Origin: Nodosilinea sp. WJT8-NPBG4
GTDB taxonomy: Bacteria; Cyanobacteriota; Cyanobacteriia; Phormidesmidales; Phormidesmidaceae
Direction: 5' to 3'
Assembly (NCBI GenBank): GCA_019359285.1
Contig: JAHHHQ010000045.1
Span: 1-64,000, forward strand
Length of the DNA stretch: 64,000 nucleotides
A program made the translations under genes and the position numbers. The notes beneath the pieces were generated by a model. It was not told the origin of the DNA, searched no databases, and saw only the letters and a list, made by a program, of their open reading frames with translations. Shown here piece by piece: positions 6,979 to 19,771 of the stretch (positions are counted from its first letter, which is position 1; the number at the start of each line of letters is the position of its first letter).

Positions 6979-8487
6979 ATGCCCCTCTCCCCCATCACCC
7001 TCGCCCCGCACCAAATCCTTTACGAACAGGTGGCCGATCGCCTTCAGCAGCTCATTACCGAAGGCACCCTCAAACCGGGCGATCGCCTGCCCTCGGTGCG
7101 CAAGCTGCGGGCTCAGCTATCGGTCAGCACTTCCACGGTGATGGAAGCCTACCGCCTGCTGGAAGACCGGGGCATGGTGGTGGTGCGGCCTCAGTCGGGC
7201 TACTACGTCAAACAGACCACCCTGCAACTGCCCCAGGAGCCTGCCCCCACCGCACCCCCCCGGCAGGCCACCGACATCGACATCTCCCTGGCCTTTGAGG
7301 TGATTAGCCTGATGCGCGATCCCGGGTTGATTCAGCTGGGGGCGGCGCTACCCGCCCTAGAACACTTGCCGCTGGCCCAGCTCAATCGGCTGATGGGCAA
7401 GGTGCTGCGAGACAACACCAATGCGGCCCACTCCTACGGCACACCCCTAGGCTGCCCCGAGCTGCGGGCTGAGTTTGCCAAGCGCATGCTCGACGCGGGC
7501 TGCTCAGTCCACCCCGACCAAATGGTGATTACCAACGGGGCCAATGAGGCGATCTATTTTTGCCTGCAAGCGCTGACGCAGCCCGGCGACACCGTGGCGA
7601 TCGAGTCGCCCACCTACTTCGCCGTGCTAGAAGCACTGAAATGCCTGGGGCTGAAGGCGCTGACCTTGCCCACCCATCCCCGCGACAGCATTAGCCTGCC
7701 CCACCTCGAAGAAGCGCTGCAAACCGGCGATGTCAAGGTGGTGCTGCTGGTGTCGAATTTCAGCAACCCCCTGGGCAGTTGCATGGATGACCGCAAGAAA
7801 AAGCACCTGGTGGAGCTGCTCAACCAGTACGATACGCCGCTGATCGAGGACGATGTCTACGGCGATCTCTGCTTTGAGGGAACTCGCCCTAAGGCAATTA
7901 AAGCCTTTGATACGGAAAATCGGGTGCTCTACTGCGCTTCGGTGAGCAAAACCCTGTCGCCAGGGCTGCGGGTGGGCTGGTGCACCGGGGGCCGCTACCA
8001 CGGCAAGATCGCCCACATGAAGTCGATTCTCAACCAAAATACGGCGATCGCACCCCAGCTGACAGTGGCGGCTTTTTTGGCCAACGGCGGCTACGATCGC
8101 CACCTGCGCCACCTGCGCCGCGTCTACCAAGACCAAATGGTGCACATCCAGCAGGCGGTTCGCGACTACTTCCCTGCCGAAACCTGCGTGACGCGCCCCA
8201 CCGGTGGCCACGTGCTGTGGCTCGAAATGCCAGCAGGATTTGACTCCCTGCGGCTGTATCAAGAGGCGCTAGTCCAGGGGATTGCGATCGCCCCGGGGGT
8301 CATGTTCTCAGCCTCGGGGCAGTGCTACGGCAACTGCTTGCGGCTAAATACGGCGGTCTCTTGGTCAGAGCAGGTTGAGCAGGCGATAGAAATCCTGGGC
8401 CTGTTGGCTAAAAAACAGCTGGCCGAAAATTTCCTGCGGGACGATGGCCACCGCAGGGACAACTTGCTGACCTCTGATGCTGTTTGA
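6979..8487 (+). CDS. MocR/PdxR-type regulator: GntR domain fused to aminotransferase fold
   Basis: 502 residues. Residues about 8-80 are a GntR winged helix (YEQVADRLQQLITEGTLKPGDRLPSVRKL, STVMEAYRLLEDRGMV). Residues about 110-480 are a fold-type I PLP enzyme: GANEAIYF, ESPTYFAVLEAL, SNFSNPLGS, ED-DVYGDL and SVSKTLSPGLRVGW, which carries the PLP-binding lysine. Such proteins are usually regulators that sense PLP or a small amine. The target genes are not evident; the neighbour on the other strand is a trehalose synthase. No SD is visible because the leader is C-rich. Confidence 0.88.
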   Translation: MPLSPITLAPHQILYEQVADRLQQLITEGTLKPGDRLPSVRKLRAQLSVSTSTVMEAYRLLEDRGMVVVRPQSGYYVKQTTLQLPQEPAPTAPPRQATDIDISLAFEVISLMRDPGLIQLGAALPALEHLPLAQLNRLMGKVLRDNTNAAHSYGTPLGCPELRAEFAKRMLDAGCSVHPDQMVITNGANEAIYFCLQALTQPGDTVAIESPTYFAVLEALKCLGLKALTLPTHPRDSISLPHLEEALQTGDVKVVLLVSNFSNPLGSCMDDRKKKHLVELLNQYDTPLIEDDVYGDLCFEGTRPKAIKAFDTENRVLYCASVSKTLSPGLRVGWCTGGRYHGKIAHMKSILNQNTAIAPQLTVAAFLANGGYDRHLRHLRRVYQDQMVHIQQAVRDYFPAETCVTRPTGGHVLWLEMPAGFDSLRLYQEALVQGIAIAPGVMFSASGQCYGNCLRLNTAVSWSEQVEQAIEILGLLAKKQLAENFLRDDGHRRDNLLTSDAV

Positions 8488-8495
8488 GGTTTGGG

Positions 8496-12068
<3,573 letters not shown>

Positions 12069-12427
12069 CGGCCCCAGGTAAGAGCGATCGCGCCATCATT
12101 ACCCAATACAACAGCGTTGAATCAACCTATTACCGATCGCTGAAAGCCTTGACCCCAGTAGAATGGGCGGTGCTCACCGTTCCCACTGCGGCCCATCACG
12201 CTGAGCCACAACACGCTCCACAGAATTCATGAAACTCACAAGAGCGCAAACAGAATGCAAAGTCTATGCAGCACTTGGGAGCTAACAACCCCCAACCCTT
12301 AGGAGGATGCGTTGAGCAACCATTTTCTCCTACCAATGACAGTGCCAGTAGGGTGAGAACTCGCCCTCGGGCGTCACTTTTCTGCATTCTAAGACCATTT
12401 AAATTTCTAAAGCATCGCCGAACCCCT
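12069..12427. other. Divergent promoter region of treS and malQ
   Basis: 359 bp between two divergent glucan genes. An in-frame extension of malQ to 12266 exists but lacks family similarity. It presumably holds both promoters. No convincing -10/-35 pair or palindrome was found. Confidence 0.45.
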
Positions 12428-13936
12428 ATGAGTTTTCAACGTGCCAGTGGCGTTTTACTGCATCCCACCTCGTTCCCCAGCCGCTACGGCATTGGGGATC
12501 TGGGTCAAGCCGCCTATACCTTTGTCGATTTTTTGGCGAAGAGTGGCCAAAAGCTGTGGCAAATTTTGCCGCTGGGGCCCACTGGCTACGAGCATTCGCC
12601 CTACATTATGAACTTCAGCACCTTTGCCGGCAACCCGCTGCTGATCAACTTAGACCAGCTAGCCGATGAAGGTCTGCTGAAAGAGGACGAACTGGAGCCC
12701 CTGACCGATGTCGATCCGGAGAAGGTCGATTTTGACAAGGTGATTGCTCACAAAACGCAGTTTCTCAAGCTGGCCCACGAGCGCTTTTTGACGACGCGAT
12801 CGCCCGAGCAGCAGGCCAAGTTTGACCAGTTCTGCCAGGAGCAAGCGTCTTGGCTCGATGACTTTGTGCTATTTATGGCTCTGCTAGAGGCCCACGACGG
12901 CAAAAGCTGGAATTTTTGGGATTCTGCGATCGCCCGCCGCGAGCCGGAGGCACTGCAAGCCCAGCGAGAGGCGTTGAAAGCCCAGATTGAATACCATCAG
13001 TTTGTGCAGTTCAAATTCTTTGAGCAGTGGCAAAATTTGCGCCGCTACGCCAACGACAAAAACATCCAGATCGTGGGCGACATTTCGATTTATGTATGCC
13101 ACAACAGCTCCGACGTTTGGGCCGACCCCGAGCTGTTTAAGCTCGACCCCAACACTTTTGAACCCGCCTTTATCGCGGGTGTACCGCCCGACTATTTCAG
13201 CGAGACGGGCCAGCTCTGGGGCAACCCGGTTTACAACTGGGAAAAAGCCGAAAAAACCAATTTTGCCTGGTGGATTAAGCGCTTTCAGGTGACGTTGCAG
13301 TACGTCGACATTGTGCGGGTCGACCACTTTCGCGGCTTTGAAGCCTACTGGCAGGTGCCTGCGGGCGAAGAAACTGCGATTAACGGCGAGTGGGTTGAAG
13401 CCCCCGGCGAAAAGTTTTTCACAGCTCTCGGCGAAGCTCTAGGAACGCTGCCGATCATGGCGGAAGATTTAGGCATTATTACGCCCGAAGTTGAGGCGCT
13501 GCGCGATCGCTTCGACTTCCCCGGCATGCGAATTTTGATGTTTGCCTTTGGCGACGACCCCGACAACGCCTACCTGCCCCACAACTACACCCGCAACACG
13601 GTGGTTTACCCCGGCACCCACGACAACGACACGGCGATCGGCTGGTGGCAGCAGGCCAGCGACACCGAGAAACAGTTTGTGGCCCGCTACTCGGGCTACA
13701 GCTCGCCCGACGCGATTGAAGACATCAACTGGCTGCTGATTCGAACAGCGCTGGCCTCGGTAGCCGATCTGGCGATTATTCCGCTGCAAGACCTGCTGGA
13801 TTTGGACGGGCGATCGCGCATGAATGACCCCAGCCACAACGACGGCAACTGGCGCTGGCGCTACCGCAGTTCGGCGTTGCTAACCAATGCCCTGAGCGAT
13901 CGCTTACGTAGCCTGACTCAGCTCTACAGCCGCTAG
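12428..13936 (+). CDS. malQ: 4-alpha-glucanotransferase (amylomaltase)
   Basis: 502 residues from the ATG at 12428 (MSFQRASGVLLHPTSFPSRYG), which is where the GH77 family begins. Diagnostic stretches: GIGDLGQAAYTFVDFLA, PLGPTGYEHSPY, VGDISIYVCHNSSDVWA, GVPPDYFSETGQLWGNPVYNW, IVRVDHFRGFEAYW (nucleophile Asp), PIMAEDLGIITPEVEALRD (acid Glu) and YPGTHDNDTAIGWW. It transfers glucan segments between maltodextrins. The 54-codon upstream extension has no family match and is left out. Followed after 16 bp by a histidine kinase, likely the same transcript. Confidence 0.94.
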   Translation: MSFQRASGVLLHPTSFPSRYGIGDLGQAAYTFVDFLAKSGQKLWQILPLGPTGYEHSPYIMNFSTFAGNPLLINLDQLADEGLLKEDELEPLTDVDPEKVDFDKVIAHKTQFLKLAHERFLTTRSPEQQAKFDQFCQEQASWLDDFVLFMALLEAHDGKSWNFWDSAIARREPEALQAQREALKAQIEYHQFVQFKFFEQWQNLRRYANDKNIQIVGDISIYVCHNSSDVWADPELFKLDPNTFEPAFIAGVPPDYFSETGQLWGNPVYNWEKAEKTNFAWWIKRFQVTLQYVDIVRVDHFRGFEAYWQVPAGEETAINGEWVEAPGEKFFTALGEALGTLPIMAEDLGIITPEVEALRDRFDFPGMRILMFAFGDDPDNAYLPHNYTRNTVVYPGTHDNDTAIGWWQQASDTEKQFVARYSGYSSPDAIEDINWLLIRTALASVADLAIIPLQDLLDLDGRSRMNDPSHNDGNWRWRYRSSALLTNALSDRLRSLTQLYSR

Positions 13937-13952
13937 TGTTGCGAAGAATGCT

Positions 13953-15179
13953 GTGAAAATAGATTTCAGCACCATTTTGGATCAAAAACGCGACACGATT
14001 ATCGAGTTGTGGATTAACGCGGTTTTTGAAGATCAGCAAATTGAAGCCACCAACGAATTAACCTTCAACGCAGTGCGCAACAGTTTGCCTAGGGTGCTCG
14101 AATCTCTCGCCGCCATGATGGCTGACGGCGAGCCAGAAAACTTTGAAATTGTTGATGAGGCCAGTCTAGAACATGGTTTAATTCGCGCTGAGCAGGGGTT
14201 TGAACCGGCAGAAATTGCGCGGGAATATCGCCTGCTGCGATCGGTGATTTTCTCGGAGCTAGAAGCCGATCTGGTGCAGGCTGAACCCAAGGATGTGCTG
14301 TGGGCCATTCGACTAATTGATGCAGTCATTGACGAGGCGATCGCCCGCTGTTTTGACAGCTATACCCAAACCCGCATGGAGAAGTTAGACAAACTCAGAG
14401 CCCAAATGCAGTTGACCAATCAAGAGCTGACGCGTTTGGTGCGGGCCAGCCACGACAATATGTCAAAGCTGACTCATGAGCTTAAAACTCCGCTGACCTC
14501 GATTATTGGCTATGCCGACTTATTTCTGCGCCAGCAGCAGCAGGCAGAAATCAAAGATTCCTACGCCCACCTAGAAAGTATTGAGCGCGTATTGCGCAGC
14601 GGACGGCTTTTACTGCGGTTGATCAACGACACCCTACAGCTTCAAAAAGGTGATGGACAAATTAAGCTCAAGCTAGTGACGATCGATCCCCACGAGCTGA
14701 TTCAATCGGTGATCGAAATTATTGAACCGCTAGTGCGCAACAAGGGATTGGAGCTGAGGGTAGCCTGCGATCGCCTGCCCCCGGCGGTGCAAACCGACCC
14801 CCTGCGCCTCCAGCAGATTATTACCAACCTGCTGAGCAACGCAATTCGCTATACCGAGACTGGGTATGTTTCCATTGCAGCCGAAATCTTGGGCGATAGC
14901 GCAGCCTCCCCAGAGGGGAATCGCCGCTGGTCAATTACCGTCACCGACAGCGGCGTCGGCATCCCTCAGGCTGAGCAAAAATATATTTTCGAGCCCTACT
15001 ACCGGGTTAGCCACGGCCTCACCCCTAATGGTGACCAGGGTACAGGCTTAGGCCTAGCGATTGTTGCCCAGCTGGTCAATTTGATGCAGGGCGAAATTTT
15101 AGTGTCATCGCAAGCGGGTCAAGGTTCCACCTTTACGGTGGTCTTACCAATCGAACAGCATGAGCTTAAGCCGGTCTAG
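13953..15179 (+). CDS. Sensor histidine kinase with RsbRD-type N-terminal domain
   Basis: 408 residues from a GTG start. Residues about 1-150 resemble the RsbRD_N helical sensor domain (LDQKRDTIIELWINAV, EYRLLRSVIFSEL, IDAVIDEAIARCFDSY). A short coiled segment leads to HisKA with SKLTHELKTPLTSIIGY (phospho-acceptor His175), then HATPase: QIITNLLSNAIRYTE (N box), VTDSGVGIP (G1) and GTGLGLAIV (G2). No transmembrane helix, so a cytoplasmic sensor. No response regulator is adjacent. Co-transcription with malQ suggests a link to glucan metabolism, but the signal is unknown. Confidence 0.88.
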   Translation: MKIDFSTILDQKRDTIIELWINAVFEDQQIEATNELTFNAVRNSLPRVLESLAAMMADGEPENFEIVDEASLEHGLIRAEQGFEPAEIAREYRLLRSVIFSELEADLVQAEPKDVLWAIRLIDAVIDEAIARCFDSYTQTRMEKLDKLRAQMQLTNQELTRLVRASHDNMSKLTHELKTPLTSIIGYADLFLRQQQQAEIKDSYAHLESIERVLRSGRLLLRLINDTLQLQKGDGQIKLKLVTIDPHELIQSVIEIIEPLVRNKGLELRVACDRLPPAVQTDPLRLQQIITNLLSNAIRYTETGYVSIAAEILGDSAASPEGNRRWSITVTDSGVGIPQAEQKYIFEPYYRVSHGLTPNGDQGTGLGLAIVAQLVNLMQGEILVSSQAGQGSTFTVVLPIEQHELKPV

Positions 15180-15187
15180 TCACCCCT

Positions 15188-16339
15188 TCAGTCGCGGGGC
15201 CGGGGGACTAACAGCCGGGGCGATCGCGGCGCGATCATCAATTGCCGCCAGATCTGTTCGTAGCGCTGGGCCATAGCTTGAGCCGTAAACTGAGCCACCG
15301 CCACCGCTCGACCCCGCTGCCCCATCCACTCGCGCAGGGTGGCATCGGCTTTGAGGCGGCGGAGGGCGCTGACTAGACCCATGACATCGTTTTTCTCAAT
15401 CAGCAGCCCCGTTTCCTGCTCAATTACGGCTTCTGCCACACTGCCTACGCACGTGGCAATCACGGGTCGGGCCGCCAGCATAGCTTCCACAATCGCCAAG
15501 GGAAAGCCCTCAGAGCGCGATGGCAGGACAAAAATATCGACATTGGGCAAGTAGGCGCGGGGGTTGTCGACCCACCCCGGCAGGGAAACGCGATCGCCAA
15601 TGCCCAAATCCTGAGCCAGCTGTTCCAGGGCTGGGCGTTCTTCCCCATCGCCCCACACCACCACGTGGGTGTCCTCAACCTGAGCGATCGCGCGCAGCAA
15701 AATATCGTGGGCCTTCATCGCGTCTAGGCGGCCCACACTGCCCACCACCAGCCTAGGCTCTTTTAGAGCGGGGCCGGGGGCGCGCTCAATCTCGATGTCA
15801 GGCACGCCGTTGGGCACAGAAAGAACCGTGTTGCGACCCAGGGCATAAAAATCCTCCATGCGTCTGGCCGAGGCCTCGCCCACCGCGACATGGGCATCGA
15901 CCCGCAGCGACAGCGATCGCGTCCGCCACAGCGCGATCGCATCCGTGGTCCGCAGCGGCAGCTGATCGACCCGCACAACCCGTGCCTGGGGCAGGGTTAG
16001 GGCTGCCGTCAGTCCCGTCGCCCCAGCCCAGGGCGTACATAGATTGAGATGCACAATGTCGGGGCGCAGCCGATGCAGGATAGCAATGTGGGCAGCGATC
16101 GAGGGCAACCCCACCGGCGGTAAGACAATTTTCTCAGCACTGGGACGCTGACTGGCGATCGCATCGACCACAGCAGTCGAAAGCCCCAGCACCGTGATGG
16201 CCATATCCCGCGACACCGCTGCCACTAAATGGCCCAGGCTAAACTCTGCACCCCCTAGCCCCAAAGAATCTGTGTAGACCACAACGCGCGGAGCAGGTTG
16301 AGAATCACGGCTTGACGAAGGCGCGTCTGCATTGATCAT
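15188..16339 (-). CDS. Family 4 glycosyltransferase
   Basis: 383 residues with the GT-B fold of the GT4 family: N-terminal VVVYTDSLGLGGAEFSLGHLV, middle RLVVGSVGRLDAMKAHDILLRAI, and donor-site SRSEGFPLAIVEAMLAARPVIATCVGSVAEAV containing the E-x7-E motif. The product could be a lipid- or polysaccharide-linked sugar; neither donor nor acceptor can be told. Convergent with the histidine kinase (8-bp gap). No other polysaccharide genes are near. Confidence 0.88.
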   Translation of the reverse strand: MINADAPSSSRDSQPAPRVVVYTDSLGLGGAEFSLGHLVAAVSRDMAITVLGLSTAVVDAIASQRPSAEKIVLPPVGLPSIAAHIAILHRLRPDIVHLNLCTPWAGATGLTAALTLPQARVVRVDQLPLRTTDAIALWRTRSLSLRVDAHVAVGEASARRMEDFYALGRNTVLSVPNGVPDIEIERAPGPALKEPRLVVGSVGRLDAMKAHDILLRAIAQVEDTHVVVWGDGEERPALEQLAQDLGIGDRVSLPGWVDNPRAYLPNVDIFVLPSRSEGFPLAIVEAMLAARPVIATCVGSVAEAVIEQETGLLIEKNDVMGLVSALRRLKADATLREWMGQRGRAVAVAQFTAQAMAQRYEQIWRQLMIAPRSPRLLVPRPRD

Positions 16340-16536
16340 TCATTCATGGCATCTCTACACAATTTATTCAGCAGCGTTTCGCTGCTTTCGTCTTCCCCAT
16401 TGGGGCAGAAAGCTCCAGACAGCACAGCAAATATTCCACCGGTACGTTGTTTTAAGGTGCTCAAGTCTAAAATATTGCAGCTTTTAGACCCTGGTCTAAG
16501 CTTCTCAAGCGCCCTCCACACAGCAGGTAGAAACAG

Positions 16537-16947
16537 ATGGACGGAGAAACCAACCTCACCAAGCTGCTATCGTCTATGCGACCCATTCTCCGTGAGGGGG
16601 AGTATGTCTTTTGCACCCTTCCAGCCCTGGGCAGTCTCGACCTGGACCCGGTTGGATTTTTCAAAGAAGAGGAAGGGCTGACGCTGATCTTGGCGCGGCC
16701 CCAGGCCGAGGCGGCAAGTCTGCCCTACTCAGCCATCTTTGCCATGATCACGCTGTCAGTGCATTCCAGCCTAGAGGCGGTAGGGCTCTTGGCGGCGATC
16801 GCCACCCGACTCGCCAGTCACGGTATTAGCGTCAACCCTGTTTCCGCCTTTTACCACGATCATCTGTTTGTGCCCGTTGCCCAGGCTGAAGCTGCGATCG
16901 CCCTACTCCACGAGCTTGCAGCGGAAAGCGGCACCAGCAGTCCTTGA
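16537..16947 (+). CDS. ACT domain-containing protein
   Basis: 136 residues made of two ACT-like halves: a first half with LREGEYVFCTLP, and a second with HSSLEAVGLLAAIATRLASHGISVNPVSAFYHDHLFVPVAQAEAAIALL, a typical ACT beta-alpha-beta-beta-alpha-beta run. Stand-alone ACT proteins of this type probably bind amino acids; no enzyme domain is attached. The ligand and role are not known. Followed by the dioxygenase gene after 79 bp, but a palindrome in the gap suggests a separate promoter. Confidence 0.8.
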   Translation: MDGETNLTKLLSSMRPILREGEYVFCTLPALGSLDLDPVGFFKEEEGLTLILARPQAEAASLPYSAIFAMITLSVHSSLEAVGLLAAIATRLASHGISVNPVSAFYHDHLFVPVAQAEAAIALLHELAAESGTSSP

Positions 16948-16990
16948 GCGTCGGATTGCCGGTTTCAGGACGAAAGTGCTAGTCTTGCAT

Positions 16991-17016
16991 TAGATAGTTC
17001 TAGTTAAAACTATCTA
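16991..17016. promoter_or_regulatory. Candidate operator before the dioxygenase gene
   Basis: TAGATAGTT (16991-16999) and AACTATCTA (17008-17016) form a perfect 9-bp inverted repeat with an 8-bp spacer, ending 10 bp before the ATG. Flanking TAGTC (16980-16984) and GACTA (17017-17021) extend the symmetry. No T-run follows, so an operator is more likely than a terminator. Confidence 0.55.
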
Positions 17017-17026
17017 GACTAAAACT

Positions 17027-17824
17027 ATGGCTTCCCTACCCAGTTTGTTTGTCTCCCATGGGGCACCCGACCTGCCCCTGCGCGCTGGCCCGACCCAAGA
17101 CTTTCTGCGATCGCTCTTGCAGACTCTGCCAAAGCCAAAGGCAATTCTCGCCATTTCGGCCCATTGGTTGACGGCCCAACCCACCGTTGGTGCCGCCGAG
17201 CAGCCCAAGATGATCTACGATTTTGGAGGTTTTCCCCAAGCACTCTATAAGCTGAACTACCCCGCTCCAGGGGATCCAAAGCTGGCAGAGCAGGTGATAT
17301 CCAGGCTCACCGAGGCCGGGTTCTCTGCCCAGAAAAATAGTAATCGCGGCTTTGACCACGGCGTTTGGACGCCGCTGATTCTGGCAGCCCCAGAGGCCAC
17401 CATCCCCGTCGTGCAGCTTTCGCTTCAGCCCCACGAAACGCCGCTGCACCATTACCAACTCGGCAAAGCCCTCGCCCCCCTGCGGGATGAAGGCGTGCTG
17501 ATTTTTGCCAGCGGTGCCGCCACCCACAACCTGGAGGCTTTCGACGGCAGCTACAATGCCCCACCGCCTGCCTGGGCCGTGGCCTTTGACAACTGGCTGG
17601 CCGAGGCGATTACCCGTGCGGGTAGGTCTTCAACCAACGCCGCCAATGACATCCAAGCCCTGCTCGACTATCGCCAGCACGCCCCCCACGCCGCCGAGAA
17701 CCACCCCAGCGAAGAGCACCTACTGCCCCTATTCGTCGCTCTCGGTGCCGGTGGCCCCGGCCAGCAAATCCACCACGGCTTCACCTACGGAGCCTTCAGC
17801 ATGGTCGCCTACCAATTCAATTAG
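17027..17824 (+). CDS. DODA-type extradiol ring-cleavage dioxygenase
   Basis: 265 residues of the class III (LigB) family, DODA/YgiD branch: PSLFVSHGAPDL with the metal His, ILAISAHWLTAQPTV, FGGFPQALYKLNYPAPGDP, NRGFDHGVWTPLIL and HPSEEHLLPLFVALGAGG. These enzymes cleave catechols such as DOPA with a single metal ion. The natural substrate in cyanobacteria is uncertain. A strong palindrome lies 10 bp before the ATG and no SD is evident, so control by a repressor is likely. Next gene downstream is a quinone reductase, which fits aromatic or quinone stress. Confidence 0.9.
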   Translation: MASLPSLFVSHGAPDLPLRAGPTQDFLRSLLQTLPKPKAILAISAHWLTAQPTVGAAEQPKMIYDFGGFPQALYKLNYPAPGDPKLAEQVISRLTEAGFSAQKNSNRGFDHGVWTPLILAAPEATIPVVQLSLQPHETPLHHYQLGKALAPLRDEGVLIFASGAATHNLEAFDGSYNAPPPAWAVAFDNWLAEAITRAGRSSTNAANDIQALLDYRQHAPHAAENHPSEEHLLPLFVALGAGGPGQQIHHGFTYGAFSMVAYQFN

Positions 17825-17865
17825 TTTTGAGTTTTGAGTTTTGAATTCAATCCACAACTCAAAAC
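17824..17865 (+). repeat. Heptamer tandem repeat with inverted partner
   Basis: GTTTTGA is repeated three times head to tail (17824-17844), overlapping the dioxygenase stop, and AACTCAAAAC at 17856-17865 can pair with it. It resembles cyanobacterial short tandemly repeated heptamers and may act as a transcript-end hairpin. Confidence 0.6.
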
Positions 17866-17872
17866 TTGCCCC

Positions 17873-17917
17873 ATTCCCCTCATCCTCCCCACCTCCCTTA
17901 TCTTCCCCATCCCCTTC
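17873..17917 (+). repeat. C-rich low-complexity tract
   Basis: CCATTCCCC/CATCCTCCCC/CACCTCCC-type run in the gap before the hydroquinone reductase gene, of the same kind as at 6893-6978 and 61697-61763. Confidence 0.6.
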
Positions 17918-17930
17918 CTTAGGACACACC

Positions 17931-18923
17931 ATGGCACTCGGCAGACTAATCAACGGCAAATGATCCACAGAATGGACTGAACGCAGCGAATCTGGTGAAT
18001 TTCAGCGCATGCCGACCCTGTTTCACGACTGGGTGACGGCGGATGGTTCCAGCGGCTTTAAGGCCGAGCCGGGGCGCTACCACCTGTATGTGTCGCTGGG
18101 CTGCCCTTGGGCGCACCGCACCGTGCTGCTGCGATCGCTCAAAGGGCTGCAAGATGCGATCGGGCTCTCCATTGTTGACCCGGTAATCAGCGACCAGGGC
18201 TGGAAGTTTTCCGATCGCTTCGGCAGCATTCCCGACAGCCTCTACGGGGCCGAATATCTGTGGCAGCTCTACACCCGCGCTAAGGCCGACTACACCGGGC
18301 GCGTCACCGTACCCGTGCTGTGGGATACGCAGACCCAAACCATCGTCAACAACGAGTCGCGCCAGATCATTCAAATGCTGAACTCTGAGTTCAACGAGTT
18401 TGCCAAGTTCCCTCAACGCGACTTTTACCCCGAAGCGCTGCGTCCCCAAATTGACGCGGCAATGGATGCTATCTACCAGCCGATCAACAATGGCGTCTAC
18501 CGCAGCGGCTTTGTGGCTTCCCAGGCGGCCTACAACGACGTAGTGACCGAGCTGTTTGAGGCACTGGATCACTGGGAGGGTGTCCTCAGTCAGCAGCGCT
18601 ACCTGGTGGGTGACCAGATCACCCTGGCCGACTGGTGCATGTTCACCACCCTGTTTCGCTTTGATTTGGCCTACTACGGGCTGTTCAAAACCAACCTCAA
18701 GCGCCTGGTGGACTATCCCAACCTGTGGGGCTACTGCCGCGAGCTGTATCAGCAGCCGGGGGTAGCCGAATGGTGCAGCGCAGAGCACGTCAAGCAGCTC
18801 TACTACGGGGGCCTGCCCGAACTCAACCCCAGCGGCATTGTGCCCGTTGGGCCAGCGATCGCCTATGACATACCCCACGGACGAGAGCAACAAGCCGCGC
18901 CTTTGCAAGGCATGGCGGCCTAG
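17931..18923 (+). pseudogene. Glutathionyl-hydroquinone reductase with an in-frame TGA at codon 11
   Basis: A xi-class glutathione S-transferase (YqjG/EcfG type) that would reduce glutathionyl-hydroquinones. Reading from the ATG at 17931, which has an AGGA motif in front, gives MALGRLINGK, then TGA (17961-17963), then STEWTERSESGEFQRMPT and the rest of the protein in the same frame. Family members begin INGKW, so TGA replaces the Trp codon TGG. The next ATG (18009) gives a 304-residue chain that keeps the active-site motif SLGCPWAHR (Cys32 from there) and the C-terminal helical domain, but loses about 26 N-terminal residues and has no clear SD. It may be truncated but active, read through, broken, or a base error. 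Confidence 0.8.
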
Positions 18924-18932
18924 GTGCGGCCG

Positions 18933-19760
18933 CTAGTCACCCAGCGTCAGGCGAGCATTAGTTGATAGAGCCTTCAAAGCAGCCAGGTCGGGTGTTGCCG
19001 GTCGTGCCTCATCCGCTTCTAGCTGGGTTAACCACAGCAGGTATTCGATGTTGCCCGCTGGGCCGAGCAGGGGCGACCAGGTGAGCCCCTGGTAAACCCA
19101 CCCTAGAGATTGAGCCGAGGCCAGCACGCTGGCGATCGCATCAGCCTGATCCCCAGCGTCGCGCACCACGCCCTTCTTGCCGACGCGATCGCGCCCCACC
19201 TCAAACTGGGGTTTCACCAGCAACACCACCTCTCGCGGCGGCACTAGCAGCGCCCAAAAGGCAGGCAGCACCTTGGTCAACGAAATAAACGACACATCCA
19301 TCACCCCCAGGCCGGGGCGAGGATCATTCTCACCATAGAGCTGCTCAGGGGTGAGGTGGCGCAGGTTGGTGCGCTCGCGCAGCACCACGCGGGGATCCTG
19401 ACGCAGCGCCCAAGCTACCTGACCGTAGCCAACATCAATGCCGTAGACTTGCTCGGCTCCGGCTTGCAGCAGGCAGTCGGTGAAGCCCCCGGTCGAAATC
19501 CCCCCATCTAGCGCAATCCGTCCTTTAGGCTCAATCGGGAACTCACTCAGGGCTTTGGCCAGCTTTTCGCCGCCGCGCGAGACATAGGGCGATCGCGCCT
19601 TCACCAGCAGTTCCACATCTTCGGCGAAGGCCGTGCCCGGTTTATCCACCACAGCATGGTTCACCTGTACCTCCCCAGCGCGAATCAGCCGCTGGGCCTG
19701 CTGCCTCGACTCACATATCCCGCGTTCTACCAGCAGGGCATCTAGACGCTGTTTAGCCAT
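18933..19760 (-). CDS. tlyA: TlyA-family rRNA 2'-O-methyltransferase
   Basis: 275 residues. Residues 1-60 form an S4 RNA-binding domain (RLDALLVERGICESRQQAQRLIRAGEVQVN). Residues 75-250 are an FtsJ-type methyltransferase with the SAM motif ALDGGISTGGFTDCLLQAGA and the catalytic Lys/Asp region (GVMDVSFISLTKVLP, LVKPQFEVGR). TlyA methylates 2'-O positions of 16S/23S rRNA; some relatives are called haemolysins. It shares a minus-strand unit with the TPR gene 12 bp upstream. Confidence 0.9.
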   Translation of the reverse strand: MAKQRLDALLVERGICESRQQAQRLIRAGEVQVNHAVVDKPGTAFAEDVELLVKARSPYVSRGGEKLAKALSEFPIEPKGRIALDGGISTGGFTDCLLQAGAEQVYGIDVGYGQVAWALRQDPRVVLRERTNLRHLTPEQLYGENDPRPGLGVMDVSFISLTKVLPAFWALLVPPREVVLLVKPQFEVGRDRVGKKGVVRDAGDQADAIASVLASAQSLGWVYQGLTWSPLLGPAGNIEYLLWLTQLEADEARPATPDLAALKALSTNARLTLGD

Positions 19761-19771
19761 CGGTGCATCCC

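Noticed and set aside
6815..7141. Plus-strand frame of 108 codons across the C-rich tract
   Set aside because: Composition is almost only Pro/Ser from the low-complexity DNA and it overlaps the MocR gene in another frame.
12266..12427. N-terminal extension of MalQ by 54 residues
   Set aside because: No family similarity; GH77 proteins start at the ATG at 12428.
17961..17963. TGA as a selenocysteine codon
   Set aside because: Family members have Trp here, not Cys or Sec, and no SECIS-like hairpin follows; selenoprotein use is not expected in this lineage.
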